NCBI GenBank assembly: GCA_964492065.1
Contig: CAZBHH010000001.1
Span: forward strand, 256,351-320,350
DNA from: JADKAC01 sp964492065
Lineage (GTDB): Bacteria; Bacteroidota; Bacteroidia; Chitinophagales; BACL12
Direction of reading: 5' to 3'
Length of the DNA stretch: 64,000 nucleotides
In this document: positions 34,218 through 45,500 of the stretch, in pieces
Numbering within the stretch: the first letter of the stretch is position 1
Layout of the letters: each line of letters starts with the position of its first letter
Position numbers and translations under genes: made by a program
Notes under the pieces: generated by a model
Seen by the model: the letters and a program-made list of their open reading frames with translations, nothing else
Database searches by the model: none
What the model was told of the DNA's origin: nothing

Positions 34218-35637
34218 TGCGCACGAAATATTTTTTTAAACCGTACAGGATGGCTATCGCTATTGCTGAGGCAATCAGTTGTACCAGGTAGTAGTAATCT
34301 TGCATCCAGGGGCCAAAGCTAATAAAAAACCTATAGGCTTTTTCCTGCCAGTTTGCGGGCGTCAGCCCGGGATTAATCGGAAGCCATATCTTTGAAAATA
34401 TCACTCCGGTACAAGCGTACAGGGCGAATAGCCGCCACTTGTTGCACAGGGATTCCACTGCGGGTAATATCCAGTATAAAAGGAATGGCACTGACATTGC
34501 CAAAAATCTCGATTCTGAATTTACCGCCAGAAATAAATGCAATACAATGACGAGGATAACGGGTAACTCCATCGTTGAAAATCTCTTCGACAATATATCC
34601 CAGAACACGATAATAAACAGCGTTAGCGGCCCCCAGTAGCTGATATGGCCGACCAGGAAAACAGCCGGGCGATGCACACCTCTCAAAAAACTCAAATAGA
34701 TATTTGAAACCGCATTTATACTGTACAACGACAGATCGGCAAATGTGTGTTTCCATCCCCAAATCATAACTCCAAAACCAAATGCAATAGCCAGGAATTG
34801 AACAATCGATTTATTGCTATATGAAAATTTATTCATTGCCTCTGTCAATGGCAACTTCAGGATAAAATAAACATAGGTGAGCAGAATTGGTACGGATAAA
34901 AACAATAAATGCATTTGAATGGGATCCGTTGTATTCGGATACATCTGTTTCAGGATAAATAAGCCCGCTACCAGGCAGACAATGGCAACGGCAATAACAC
35001 CGGTCCGGTAGCCATCTTCCAATAGTTTTACAATGCGGGGCGAAAAACTCTTATCGCCCTTTACTCCGGCAGCCACCAACAGTAACCCGCTGTAAACCGA
35101 TATCGGCCAGGTGAATATCCCTAAAAATATGGCTACACACAAGCCCCACAGGTTCCGGGTAAGAGAGGCATACAACATGAGCCCGCCAATACACATGGCA
35201 AACGAATCGGTAAGAACGGGAATAAAATAAGTGAACTTCAATACTCCGGTATTCATTATCAGCAGCATGCAGATAAAGTAGTATGCGAAGTCGGAAAGTT
35301 GTTTAAGCCGGACAATACGAAACAGAGTAATTAACAGGCATGACACCGATAGGTAGTTCAGGATGTAAAATCCGTTGATAATATTTTCGCTCGAAATTTC
35401 TATGTGTAATACCTTCAGGCCAAGCCAGATTATGGCGGAAGGAAGAATGCGGAAAATGTAATAGGCATTCATTTCGCGGTCGATAAGTATATCCGGAAAA
35501 CCGATTACCATTTTGCCGTACATGGCGCCGTCGAAACCGAGCCCTTCGAAAGAGAGTACGTGTTCCAGGAAGAATACCGCCACAATACTCCACAAAGTCC
35601 AAAAGGACAACACGAGATATAACGGTTTTCGATTCAT
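34198..35637 (-). CDS. Polytopic membrane protein, GT-C-like fold possible
   Basis: 479-aa protein with about 12 hydrophobic segments. The first extramembrane loop holds GFDGAMYGKMVIGFPDILIDREMNAYYIFRILPS, with an early aspartate (D38 region) like the catalytic loop of GT-C glycosyltransferases, but no motif fixes the family. It may be a lipid-linked sugar transferase or an unrelated transporter. It is the first of four overlapping leftward genes ending in gmk, 16 bases downstream of the large outer-membrane fusion gene. Confidence 0.6.
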   Translation of the reverse strand: MNRKPLYLVLSFWTLWSIVAVFFLEHVLSFEGLGFDGAMYGKMVIGFPDILIDREMNAYYIFRILPSAIIWLGLKVLHIEISSENIINGFYILNYLSVSCLLITLFRIVRLKQLSDFAYYFICMLLIMNTGVLKFTYFIPVLTDSFAMCIGGLMLYASLTRNLWGLCVAIFLGIFTWPISVYSGLLLVAAGVKGDKSFSPRIVKLLEDGYRTGVIAVAIVCLVAGLFILKQMYPNTTDPIQMHLLFLSVPILLTYVYFILKLPLTEAMNKFSYSNKSIVQFLAIAFGFGVMIWGWKHTFADLSLYSINAVSNIYLSFLRGVHRPAVFLVGHISYWGPLTLFIIVFWDILSKRFSTMELPVILVIVLHLFLAVNSESRFLAMSVPFLLYWILPAVESLCNKWRLFALYACTGVIFSKIWLPINPGLTPANWQEKAYRFFISFGPWMQDYYYLVQLIASAIAIAILYGLKKYFVRNAPEQA

Positions 35638-35653
35638 GATTTGAATCAGGCTA

Positions 35654-38600
35654 TTAGAAATCCAGGCTCAGTGAAAAATACCAATACCCCTTTGTCAGCC
35701 CGTTGAGTTCTATGCCGCGGGCACGGTCCACCCGCAGGAAGTAACCAAACAAAGTGGTGCGCACGCCCCAACCAAATCCGGCGACAACGGGGTCGCGGAA
35801 AAAATTGACATCCACTTCGAGCGGCGGCTGGCCAAAGGTCACATTATTGTACGGATTTTCCTGGTTGAATGGCGAGAGGCCTTCCCATGCCGAACCGGCA
35901 TCGAAGAACCCTACCACCTGGAAATTGCGCACTATCTGCGCCTTAATGGGCTTATTCAACAGGTAGCTGAAAACCGGGAAGCGCAACTCGCTGTTAAAGA
36001 CCGCATACGCATTGCCGTTTCGAATATTCTGCTCGTACCCACGCAGCGGCGTACCTACCGTTTGAAAGGCGTAGTTCTGTTCATAATTTATTTGAGTATT
36101 GTTGTTAAACACGGGCGATATCCAACTGTCCACACCGCCGAGGTAATAGATCATCTTCCGTGTGCCGAAAGAAATGCCGCCGGCAATGCGATTGGCCCAT
36201 ATCAGAGAGCGGTGAATTTTTTGATAATGCCTGATATCGAACCCGATTACACCGAGATAGCCGTCGTCAAAACTCAGATCGATTCCCCGGTCGAGGTTAA
36301 CGGCAAACTGCTTGTGAACTTCCGCCCAGATTTTATAGCGTGTACCGTTCAGGATATTCGTCATTACCGGAAAGGTATTGTCGAAAACGTATTCCAGTTT
36401 TACCGAGAGCCAGTCTTCTTTATAATTCGGCAGATTTAAGCTGAACGTATCGCCGGCCAGAAAAACGACTTTATCCGAGCGATAAGACAGGCTGCCCCGA
36501 ATACTGCGTGAAATATCCAGCGGGTATTTCAGGCTGCCCTCCAGGAGATTGGTCTTGTTTCTCGAATCTACCACCGGGAACCATATCGGCTGAAAGGTGT
36601 ACTGTTCCCGCTGATGATGGTAGTAATAAGTGAGGCGTTTATCCCAACGGTGTTTTAAATCCTCATACTGCAGAAAATACTCGCCGCCGTCAAAGGATGT
36701 CGGAAAGCGAAATCCGCCGGTAAAGCGGTAATCTTCAAACAGGTCGCTGATACTCATCGCCAGCAATCCGCCCAAAACCGGATTTTCAAAACTGCTGCCC
36801 GTAGTGGTAAAGTTTTGATATTTATTGATGAACAATCCGTTGTCTAATTGCGTCAAAACATATTCATTGGAAAATTTTAACCGGTATGCCTGAATGCGTG
36901 TCTGTTTAAACGGGTTCTCGGTTTTCAGGTTGTTCTTATCTTCTTCAACGGAAGTTTCGAGTGTAAATAACTCCGTCTCTTCGGCCGGTTCTTTTGCCGG
37001 TGGCGCAAAATCGCTCTGCAGTAACATGCCGGTATGAAAAATATTCCCCGACACCTGCGAGTGTTTACTCGTAGTATCCGAATTGATAAACTCCGTGACA
37101 TTCGGCAACACGATCTCCGTCGTTCTCTCCTTTTCTCTCTCGCGTTTATCGTCGATAAAATTTCTGAAACCCGTATTGAACAATTGCTCTTCGGTGGTTT
37201 CGCCTATTGCCTTAGGAACGGAAGCAATATAAAACCTCGTGGACCCGGATGTGTTGAACACCTCCAGAATTTTTCCCGAGCGCATACTCGCATCGTGCTC
37301 CAGGATATTGGTGGTGTAATTGGATATGGCGAATGTATATGCGGTATCTCTGAATACTTTGATATAACCTATTGAATCGAAATCCGGCCGGGTATAAATA
37401 TCGCCGATATCGTATTTGGGATTTACAACGGTAGAATCTTTAAAGTACACCACCGTATTGGTATGTGAATATACCGTATCGAGGTAACCGGCAAAGCGGT
37501 TAATGATGCCGTTCTGATCGCTGAGATAAGCAAAGTGGGTACGGTCGATCTGAATGGGTGCAGATTCGGTGATGTTATGCGTTTGCGTAACCTTTACCAA
37601 TACGTCGGATTTCGTATTGTATTTATAAAAAAACAAGTCCATATTTCCAACCGGTAAAATGGTGTCGATCACAGTGGTCTGTGTAATTTTCCTGTTATCG
37701 CGGTTGGAGGCAAAGAGGATACCTTCATAGCCGTTATCCGTTTTAATAAAGCGGGGGTTTGCATCGTCGTAATAATCATTGGTAATCTGTTCGAGCCTCG
37801 CATTGTTCAGGTAATACACGTAAATATCGGACTGTCCTTTGTTGATGGCGCTCAGCACGATGGTGCGGTTATCCTTGCCGAATGCGGCATCGGTAATGCG
37901 CTGAAACCGGGTAATTTCCTTTTCTTCTTTTTTGTTTTCATCGAGGTTATAGGTCATGATAAATGTGCGTGCTCTTTTTTCGTAAATCACACCTACCACT
38001 TTCCCGTCGGGGCTCCACATCATCAGCGGGTAATTTAAATCGGTGGCCATGGTATGTGTTTTTAAACCTCCTTTTTTAATCTTTTTGGCCTTTTTGGAAT
38101 CCAGCGCTTGTAAATACACTTTGTATTTGCCGTAGTCATCGGTTGCAAATACCATCTGCTTGCCATCGGGGCTGATACGGGCATTGTGATAGACGAGATT
38201 CTTTTTTGTTTTCCGTTCAACCATTCGTTTATCATCTGGCGCCGTCTTGCCTTTTGCCTCCTGGGCATACCGGCTGCTGTAGTGGTGATACCAGTCTGAA
38301 ATGGCCTGATCTGTCGAGGTGCCCAGTACAAATAAAAATCCGTTTTCCAGGCTGCGGTTAATGCGTATCAGGTACAGCAAATTGGGAATATTAGCCTCGC
38401 CGTATTTCTCTGCGATATAATACCAGAACGCATGGCCTGCAAAGCGTGCTTCCTCGCCGGTGAGTTTATTGAATTTCTCGAATTTGCCGGAAGTAATCCC
38501 CTCCCGCAGTGCATTGTCCAACTCCGCACTCCAGTCCTGGCCGATATAGGATGCCAGTCCGTCAACAAACCAATCAGGCAGATTTAACAGCACGGCATTT

Positions 38601-39097
38601 TGCACGATCTCCTGTAAATTGCTGCCGAATATCATACTGCTGATCAGCATCTTGCCGAGCCCTTCACGGATTTGCACCCGCAGGTGCTGATGATTGCCGT
38701 CAAAGTACAGAAACAATTTATTGCCGATTATCTTGGTGTGTCCGCCGATATTATAGGTGATCTCGTTGCCGATTGCAAAATTGCTTTGATTGAAGTCCGA
38801 CAGGGTATTGTATATTATCAATTCGGGCTTGGTGTTGAGTTTATAATCCAACAAGTCCTGAACCGCATCCAGGTCGTATTCGGCCATTTGTGCAATAAAG
38901 CGCCCGATATTCTGACCGCCCTGGTTAAAGTAAATTTTAAAATGATCGCTTTCGTAATACTGCCAGAGGAATTCTTTGTACTGCACGCGATTCTGCCCAA
39001 ACTGCACCTGAGTACCCTGTGCGTACAAACCGCCGCTGAAAATACAAATGTGCGAAAGGATTAGAAAAACCGCTGCAATGAATAGTGATCTTCTCAT
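35654..39097 (-). CDS. Large outer-membrane protein: degenerate peptidase, TolB-like propeller, BamA-like barrel
   Basis: 1147-aa protein from the methionine at 39097, with a signal peptide (about 1-26). Three regions can be seen. (1) About 45-260: a gluzincin or peptidase-MA-like region with LPDWFVDGLASY (173-184); the expected HExxH is RExxG at 144-148. (2) About 300-640: repeated TolB/DPP-IV-like propeller blades (ISPDGKQMVFATDD, MWSPDGKVVGVIYEK, LFASNRDNRK). (3) About 790-1147: a surface-antigen barrel with GYEQNIRNGNAYAVFNSELRFP and a final FSLSLDF strand. The function is unknown; the barrel places it in the outer membrane. Confidence 0.78.
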   Translation of the reverse strand: MRRSLFIAAVFLILSHICIFSGGLYAQGTQVQFGQNRVQYKEFLWQYYESDHFKIYFNQGGQNIGRFIAQMAEYDLDAVQDLLDYKLNTKPELIIYNTLSDFNQSNFAIGNEITYNIGGHTKIIGNKLFLYFDGNHQHLRVQIREGLGKMLISSMIFGSNLQEIVQNAVLLNLPDWFVDGLASYIGQDWSAELDNALREGITSGKFEKFNKLTGEEARFAGHAFWYYIAEKYGEANIPNLLYLIRINRSLENGFLFVLGTSTDQAISDWYHHYSSRYAQEAKGKTAPDDKRMVERKTKKNLVYHNARISPDGKQMVFATDDYGKYKVYLQALDSKKAKKIKKGGLKTHTMATDLNYPLMMWSPDGKVVGVIYEKRARTFIMTYNLDENKKEEKEITRFQRITDAAFGKDNRTIVLSAINKGQSDIYVYYLNNARLEQITNDYYDDANPRFIKTDNGYEGILFASNRDNRKITQTTVIDTILPVGNMDLFFYKYNTKSDVLVKVTQTHNITESAPIQIDRTHFAYLSDQNGIINRFAGYLDTVYSHTNTVVYFKDSTVVNPKYDIGDIYTRPDFDSIGYIKVFRDTAYTFAISNYTTNILEHDASMRSGKILEVFNTSGSTRFYIASVPKAIGETTEEQLFNTGFRNFIDDKREREKERTTEIVLPNVTEFINSDTTSKHSQVSGNIFHTGMLLQSDFAPPAKEPAEETELFTLETSVEEDKNNLKTENPFKQTRIQAYRLKFSNEYVLTQLDNGLFINKYQNFTTTGSSFENPVLGGLLAMSISDLFEDYRFTGGFRFPTSFDGGEYFLQYEDLKHRWDKRLTYYYHHQREQYTFQPIWFPVVDSRNKTNLLEGSLKYPLDISRSIRGSLSYRSDKVVFLAGDTFSLNLPNYKEDWLSVKLEYVFDNTFPVMTNILNGTRYKIWAEVHKQFAVNLDRGIDLSFDDGYLGVIGFDIRHYQKIHRSLIWANRIAGGISFGTRKMIYYLGGVDSWISPVFNNNTQINYEQNYAFQTVGTPLRGYEQNIRNGNAYAVFNSELRFPVFSYLLNKPIKAQIVRNFQVVGFFDAGSAWEGLSPFNQENPYNNVTFGQPPLEVDVNFFRDPVVAGFGWGVRTTLFGYFLRVDRARGIELNGLTKGYWYFSLSLDF

Positions 39098-39175
39098 TAT
39101 TACGACGTACCAAAATACGTACATTTACCCGAATTTTCCGATTATTCCGTAAAAATTACAATGTAACGAAATACC

Positions 39176-39820
39176 ATGAGTCGTATTGCGAGTTTTAACT
39201 TCAATCCATTTTCCGAAAACACCTATGTCGTCTATGACGATACGCTGCAATGTATCATCATTGATCCGGGATGTTACACCCGCGAAGAGAAAAAGGAATT
39301 AACCGATTTTATCGTCGGCAAAAAACTGTTGCCGCAATATATTTTAAATACGCATTGCCATATTGACCACGTATTGGGCAACTATTTTATCAGTGAGACA
39401 TACCGTATTCCGCTGGCGATACATGCCGGCGAACTCCCGGTATTACAAGCCGTTGACACCTACGCCGACACGATGGGATTTGTGTATGAAAAATCGCCCG
39501 ACCCCGAGATTTTCCTTGAACCGGGCAGTGCATTTTCCTTTGGGAATACCCAATTGGACATTTTGTTTACTCCCGGTCATTCACCTGCGAGCGTATGTTT
39601 TTACAACAAGCGGGAAGGCTATGTTATCAGCGGAGATGTGTTGTTTTTAGACAGCATTGGCCGGTATGATCTTCCCGGCGGCAACCTGGACACCCTGCTG
39701 GAATCCATTCACTCCCAACTCATGACGCTCAAGGATATTGTAAACGTATATCCCGGTCACGGAGCGCAGACAACTGTTGGCAGGGAACGTCGCTTTAATC
39801 CCTTTTTAAAGGGTTTGTAA
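39176..39820 (+). CDS. Metallo-beta-lactamase-fold hydrolase (glyoxalase II-like)
   Basis: 214-aa cytoplasmic enzyme. Metal ligands are in NTHCHIDH (H60, H62, D64, H65), FTPGHSPASV, ISGDVLF and the C-terminal YPGHG. The length and layout resemble the short glyoxalase II-like hydrolases of bacteria rather than beta-lactamases; the thioester substrate is not evident. It diverges from the large outer-membrane gene and is convergent with murF-alr. Confidence 0.88.
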   Translation: MSRIASFNFNPFSENTYVVYDDTLQCIIIDPGCYTREEKKELTDFIVGKKLLPQYILNTHCHIDHVLGNYFISETYRIPLAIHAGELPVLQAVDTYADTMGFVYEKSPDPEIFLEPGSAFSFGNTQLDILFTPGHSPASVCFYNKREGYVISGDVLFLDSIGRYDLPGGNLDTLLESIHSQLMTLKDIVNVYPGHGAQTTVGRERRFNPFLKGL

Positions 39821-39860
39821 ACGTGTAACAAGGTGGCCGGCGAGTGTGTGTTTGCTTGCA

Positions 39861-42338
39861 CTATTCCTGCAGGTACACCCGTTTCACCCGGTGCGAAATT
39901 CCGGTGAGCACTTCATAGGGTATCGTCTGCATCCATTGTGCAAACTGCTGCAACGGGATATGAGCGCCGAAAATTTCAGCCGTATCGCCTTCTGCAATAT
40001 GTTCTGCGCCGGTGATGTCCACCATGATCATATCCATACACACCCGCCCTACCACGGGGTATAACCTGCCGTGAATCCAGACTTTGGCCACGCCGTTGCC
40101 CAGGGATCGCCTGAAGCCGTCGGCGTATCCGATATTCAAGGTGGCGAGGCGCATTTCCCTGTCTGCTACGAAACTCCTGCCATAGCCAATACTGTCGCCT
40201 GCCGGTATGGTTCTTATCTGCGTCACCGTAGTCTCCAGGCTCGAAGTGAACAGGAGTTTTTCGGAGACCTCCCTGGAAGGGTCGTCGCCGTATAACCCGA
40301 TTCCCAGCCTGACCATATCCATCTGCGCCCCGGGGAATTTGCCAATACCTGGCGAATTTAAAATATGGCGCATGGGTGCATAGCCGATGGCTTGTTGCAG
40401 GGTATGGTATGCGGATTGGAAGGCGATGATTTGCGCATGGGTAAAGTCGTTGTGTTGCAATTCATCCGCCGCAGCCAGGTGGGAAAACACCGAAGCGATA
40501 AACAAATGCGGTTGTTGAGATATCGCTGCCGCCAGTTGGGGAATTTCGCCGGAGGCGAAACCCAGGCGATGCATTCCGGTATCCACTTTTATATGAACGG
40601 GCACGGGTGTGCTGTCGTAATTTTCATTTGCCAGGAAAGCGCTGAACATCTGCAAAATGCGGAAATTGTATATCTCCGGCTCCAGTTTATATTGCAGCAG
40701 TTGGGCAAAGGTTTCCGGTTCGGGGTTCATCACCATAATGGGGAGATGCACGCCGTTGCGGCGCAACTCCACCCCTTCGTCGGCATAGGCTACGGCCAGG
40801 TAATCCACCCGGTTAAATGCCAGTAAGTTGGCAATTTCGGCGGTACCGCTGCCGTAGGAAAACGCCTTCACCATCACCATCATTTTTACACCGGGCTGCA
40901 ACATGCTGCGATATACCTGCAGGTTGTGCGCCAGGTGGTGCATGTACACTTTCATAACCGTACCGTGGGTGCGCCTTGTCAGCAATCCGCTCAACCGTTC
41001 CAGCATGAAGCGGCGTGCACCTTTTATCAGCACTGCGTGATTGGCTACCGACTCCGGCCTGAATTGCTTCATCGCATCCTCCGCTGTAGGATAAAATGCC
41101 GTTGACGGGATAGCGGAAAACTCCCGGCGGTGCCGCATCATCGCATCGCCGATACCGGTGAAATGCCGTATGTCGTGTTGCTCCAGCAACCGGGCCACTT
41201 GTACATATAACTGATCTTCCGCCTCGCCACTGTCGTCCATATCACTGAGAATCACGTGTTTTTCATGGGCGCCGTTTCCCGATTGATGATTCAGGTAGTG
41301 CAAACCGATTTCAAGTGATGCGATATCGGCGCTGTACACATCATTAATCAGGATCGAGTTATTCAGTCCGTACTTCAATTCAAGCCGCATGCTCACTGCG
41401 GGCAACAGCGGCATCGTCCCGGCAAGCACATCGATGTCCTTACTGAAAAATGTAGCCGCAATAAAGGCATGCACGGCGTTTTCCAGCGATGCGGCATCGG
41501 TAAACGGAATGGTAATCGCATAGCTGTCCGCTGCGCATCGCAATGTAAAACTTGTCTTGTTTTCTTTAATTTGTATATCGCTCAACTGCCATACGCCATT
41601 GCCGCCGGCCTTGCTCCAGGTAATTTTCGTCGCCGGCAGCGACTGCATTGCACTATCCAATTCCACATCATCGCAGCAATACAACACGGTCTGCGCCTTT
41701 GCAAACAGTTTTATTTTTTCGGCAATTTTTTCCTGCCGGTTTTTAAAGCCCGCATTATGAGCCGAGCCGATATTGGTAATTATACCAAAGCCGGGCAATA
41801 CAATATTTGCCAACCGCTCCATTTCACCGGCCTGAGATATCCCCGCTTCAAAAATGCCCAGGGTATGTGTATTGTGTAATTGCCACACCGACAGCGGCAC
41901 GCCGATCTGCGAATTATAACTCTTCGGGCTCCTGCAAATATTATGAGAATTACACAACAAAAAATGCAGCCACTCTTTCACTACCGTCTTCCCGTTGCTG
42001 CCCGTAATACCGATAACGGGAATATTAAACCTGCGGCGGTGAAACGCCGCCAGTTGCTGCAATGCCCGTGTGCTGTTTTTGACCAAAATAAAATTTGAGT
42101 CCGAATAGCCGTAACCCACAAAGCGATCCACAACGAAATTCCGCACGCCCCTGGCATGGGCATCGCCAATATACCGGTGGCCATCGTGCTGTATTCCCGC
42201 AATGGCAAAAAATATACTCCTGCCTCCATTGGCAATATTGCGGGAATCAGTCAAAAGCTGTTCGACCACATCTCCGGGGCTGACAAGCTGTCCATCGCCT
42301 CCCAGAATTTTTTCAATTTCACGAACGGTGTACTCCAT
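39861..42338 (-). CDS. murF-alr: MurF-Alr fusion, D-Ala-D-Ala ligase/alanine racemase
   Basis: The 825-aa protein joins two consecutive functions of D-alanine supply and use. The N-terminal half (about 1-450) is MurF, which adds D-Ala-D-Ala to the UDP-MurNAc-tripeptide; it has GITGSNGKTVVKEWL and the GIFEAGIS region. The C-terminal half (about 455-825) is alanine racemase with the PLP lysine in MMVMVKAFSYGSG, IKVDTGMHRLGF, VRLGIGLYG and VGRVCMDM. This fusion is known in Bacteroidota. The gene stands alone, divergent from secA. Confidence 0.95.
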   Translation of the reverse strand: MEYTVREIEKILGGDGQLVSPGDVVEQLLTDSRNIANGGRSIFFAIAGIQHDGHRYIGDAHARGVRNFVVDRFVGYGYSDSNFILVKNSTRALQQLAAFHRRRFNIPVIGITGSNGKTVVKEWLHFLLCNSHNICRSPKSYNSQIGVPLSVWQLHNTHTLGIFEAGISQAGEMERLANIVLPGFGIITNIGSAHNAGFKNRQEKIAEKIKLFAKAQTVLYCCDDVELDSAMQSLPATKITWSKAGGNGVWQLSDIQIKENKTSFTLRCAADSYAITIPFTDAASLENAVHAFIAATFFSKDIDVLAGTMPLLPAVSMRLELKYGLNNSILINDVYSADIASLEIGLHYLNHQSGNGAHEKHVILSDMDDSGEAEDQLYVQVARLLEQHDIRHFTGIGDAMMRHRREFSAIPSTAFYPTAEDAMKQFRPESVANHAVLIKGARRFMLERLSGLLTRRTHGTVMKVYMHHLAHNLQVYRSMLQPGVKMMVMVKAFSYGSGTAEIANLLAFNRVDYLAVAYADEGVELRRNGVHLPIMVMNPEPETFAQLLQYKLEPEIYNFRILQMFSAFLANENYDSTPVPVHIKVDTGMHRLGFASGEIPQLAAAISQQPHLFIASVFSHLAAADELQHNDFTHAQIIAFQSAYHTLQQAIGYAPMRHILNSPGIGKFPGAQMDMVRLGIGLYGDDPSREVSEKLLFTSSLETTVTQIRTIPAGDSIGYGRSFVADREMRLATLNIGYADGFRRSLGNGVAKVWIHGRLYPVVGRVCMDMIMVDITGAEHIAEGDTAEIFGAHIPLQQFAQWMQTIPYEVLTGISHRVKRVYLQE

Positions 42339-42442
42339 GTGCTTGTAAATTTACGATTTTGCCCGAAACCCTTAGCCCGCAACGGGAAAAACTATTGAAT
42401 TTTTCCGGCGCCGGCAAAATGGGCTGCTCCATGCACTTTTGT

Positions 42443-42450
42443 TATCTTTA
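42443..42450 (+). promoter_or_regulatory. secA promoter -7 element
   Basis: TATCTTTA is one base from TAnnTTTG; a start near 42457 gives a 56-base leader to the ATG at 42513. Confidence 0.35.
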
Positions 42451-42512
42451 CTCCCCCTGTAAAGGGAATGATTTTTGACTCTTTGCAGGTTTTTCACCGA
42501 CTTACTCGAAAT

Positions 42513-45500
42513 ATGAATTTTCTTTCCAAATCCATCTCAAAACTTTTTGGTGGCAATAAACACGAAAAAGATATTAAACTGATAGAACCGCTTGTCCGGG
42601 AAATAAATGTGTTTTACGAAAAGCTACAATCGCTCAGCAACGACCAGTTGCGCAACAAAACAAATGAGTTCAAGGCGACCATTGCGGCATTCCTGAAACC
42701 CATCGACGAAAAGATAGACTCGCTGCGCAAGCAGGCCGATGCCATGGATATGGACCGTGCAGCCGAAAAAGACGAATTGTATAAGCAGGTAGATACTTTG
42801 ATAAAAGACCGCGACAAAGAACTGGAAAAGGTGTTGATGCAAATATTGCCGGAGGCATTTGCGGTGATGAAAGAAACAGCGCACCGGTTTGCAGAAAACA
42901 AAGAACTGGTATCCACTGCCACCGCATTAGACAGAGACCTTTCAGTGCATAAGGATTTCATTCGCATTGAAGGCGATAAGGCATATTATGCCAACACCTG
43001 GGAGGCGGCCGGCGGAACTATAGCCTGGAACATGGTGCATTACGATGTGCAGTTAATCGGCGGAATTGTTTTACACCAGGGCAAAATTTCGGAAATGGCC
43101 ACCGGCGAGGGAAAAACATTGGTAGCGACTCTGCCCGCTTATTTAAATGCACTGTCGGGATTAGGTGTACATATCGTGACAGTAAACAACTACCTGGCGC
43201 TGCGTGACTCCGAATGGAATGCGCCGCTGTTTAATTTCCTGGGTATTACCATCGACTGTATCGATAAGTACCAGCCAAATTCGGAAGACCGGCGCAAAGC
43301 GTATTTGAACGATATCACCTACGGGACGAACAACGAATTCGGCTTCGACTACCTGCGGGACAATATGGTGCGCAACTCAATGGAGAAAGTACAGCGCAAA
43401 CACCATTACGCCATGGTGGACGAGGTGGACTCCGTATTGGTGGACGATGCCAGAACACCGCTGATTATCTCCGGCCCGGTTCCAAAAGGCGACCAGCAGG
43501 AATTCGGAAATCTCAAACCGCGGATAATAAAAATTTACGAGGCCCAGCGCAAAATTGCCAATGTATTTTTAACCGATGCAAAACGCTTGTACGCCGACGG
43601 CAAGGCAAAAGAAGCCGGCCTGGCGCTGTTGAAAGCACACCGTGCCCTGCCCAAAAATTCTGCGCTTATCAAATTCCTCAGCGAGCAGGGAACACGCCAA
43701 TTACTGCTGGATACCGAAGGCATTTATATGGCAGAAAATAATAAGCGCATGCCCGAGGTAGATAAGGACCTGTTCTTTGTAATTGACGAGCGCCATAACA
43801 GCGTGGATTTGACGGATAAAGGCATCGAACTGATTACCGAGTCGGGCGAAGACCCCAATTTCTTTATTATCCCCGACGTGGGCGCCATGGTGGCCGATAT
43901 CGAGCGTAGCAATAAATCCAAGGAAGAAAAAATTGCCGATAAAGATTTGCTGATGCAGGACTTCTCCATTAAGAGTGAACGCATTCACTCGCTGCAGCAA
44001 CTGTTAAAAGCATATACCTTATTTGAAAAGGATGTGGAATACGTGGTGATGGACGGCAAGGTGAAAATTGTGGATGAACAAACTGGCCGTATCCTGGAAG
44101 GCAGGCGTTATTCCGATGGTCTGCACCAGGCAATTGAATCTAAAGAAAACGTAAAGGTGGAAGCGGCGACACAGACCTACGCAACCATCACCTTACAGAA
44201 TTATTTCCGCATGTATCACAAACTCGCCGGTATGACCGGTACGGCGGAAACAGAAGCGGGCGAGTTATGGGAGATCTACAAACTGGATGTAACCGTAATT
44301 CCAACCAACCGCCCGGTGATCAGAAAAGATCTGGAAGACTATGTATATAAAACCCGCAAAGAAAAATTCAATGCGGTAATCACACGCATTGACTCGCTTA
44401 TAAAAGAAGGGCGTCCCGTTTTAGTGGGAACGACATCGGTGGAGATCTCGGAGCTGCTGAGCCGCATGCTGCAGATGAAAGGCGTAAAACACAATGTGCT
44501 GAATGCAAAACAACACCAGCGGGAAGCCGAGATAGTGGCCGAAGCCGGCAAAGCTGGCAGCGTGACAATTGCCACCAACATGGCCGGCCGCGGTACGGAT
44601 ATTAAATTGGGCGAAGGGGTGAAAGACGCCGGCGGCCTTGCGATTATCGGTACGGAGCGCCACGATTCACGCCGGGTGGACAGGCAGTTGCGGGGACGTG
44701 CCGGCCGCCAGGGCGATCCCGGCTCTTCCGAATTTTATGTGTCGCTCGAAGACAATTTAATGCGCCTGTTCGGCTCCGACCGCATTTCAAAAATTATGGA
44801 TACCATGGGCTATAAAGAGGGAGAAGTGATTCAGCACCGCATGATTACCCGCTCCATCGAACGTGCCCAGAAAAAAGTGGAAGAAAACAACTTTGGCGTG
44901 CGCAAACGCCTGCTCGAATACGACGATGTGATGAACAGCCAGCGTGAATTGATTTACCGCAAGCGCAACCATGCCCTGGAAGGCGAACGGCTGGCAGTGG
45001 ATATCAATAATACGCTGATGGATTTATGTGAAGAAGTAGTGGGCAACTACTACCAGGATAAAGATTTTGAAGGATTTACACTGGATGTGATTCGCTACTT
45101 CAGCGCCGAACCGGAAATCAGCGCCAAAGAATTCGAAAACGATAAACAACAGGTGATTGCTGAAAAACTATACAACAGCATCAAAGCGTATTACAAGCGC
45201 AAACAAAAAGCGCAGATCGATAAAGTTTATCCGTTGATAAAAGACCTGTATCAAACCCGCGGCGAAACACTCGACAATGTGATAGTGCCCTATACCGACG
45301 GGCGCAAAGGACTGAATGTCACCGTTAACCTGAAGAAAGCGTATGAAAGCGAAGGCAGCGAACTGGTGAAAGCCATCGAGCGCAGCATCACCCTGGTGAT
45401 TATCGACGAACACTGGAAAGAGCACCTGCGCAATATGGACGACCTGAAGCAGGCGGTGCAGAGCGCCGTTTACGAGCAAAAAGATCCCTTGTTGATTTAC

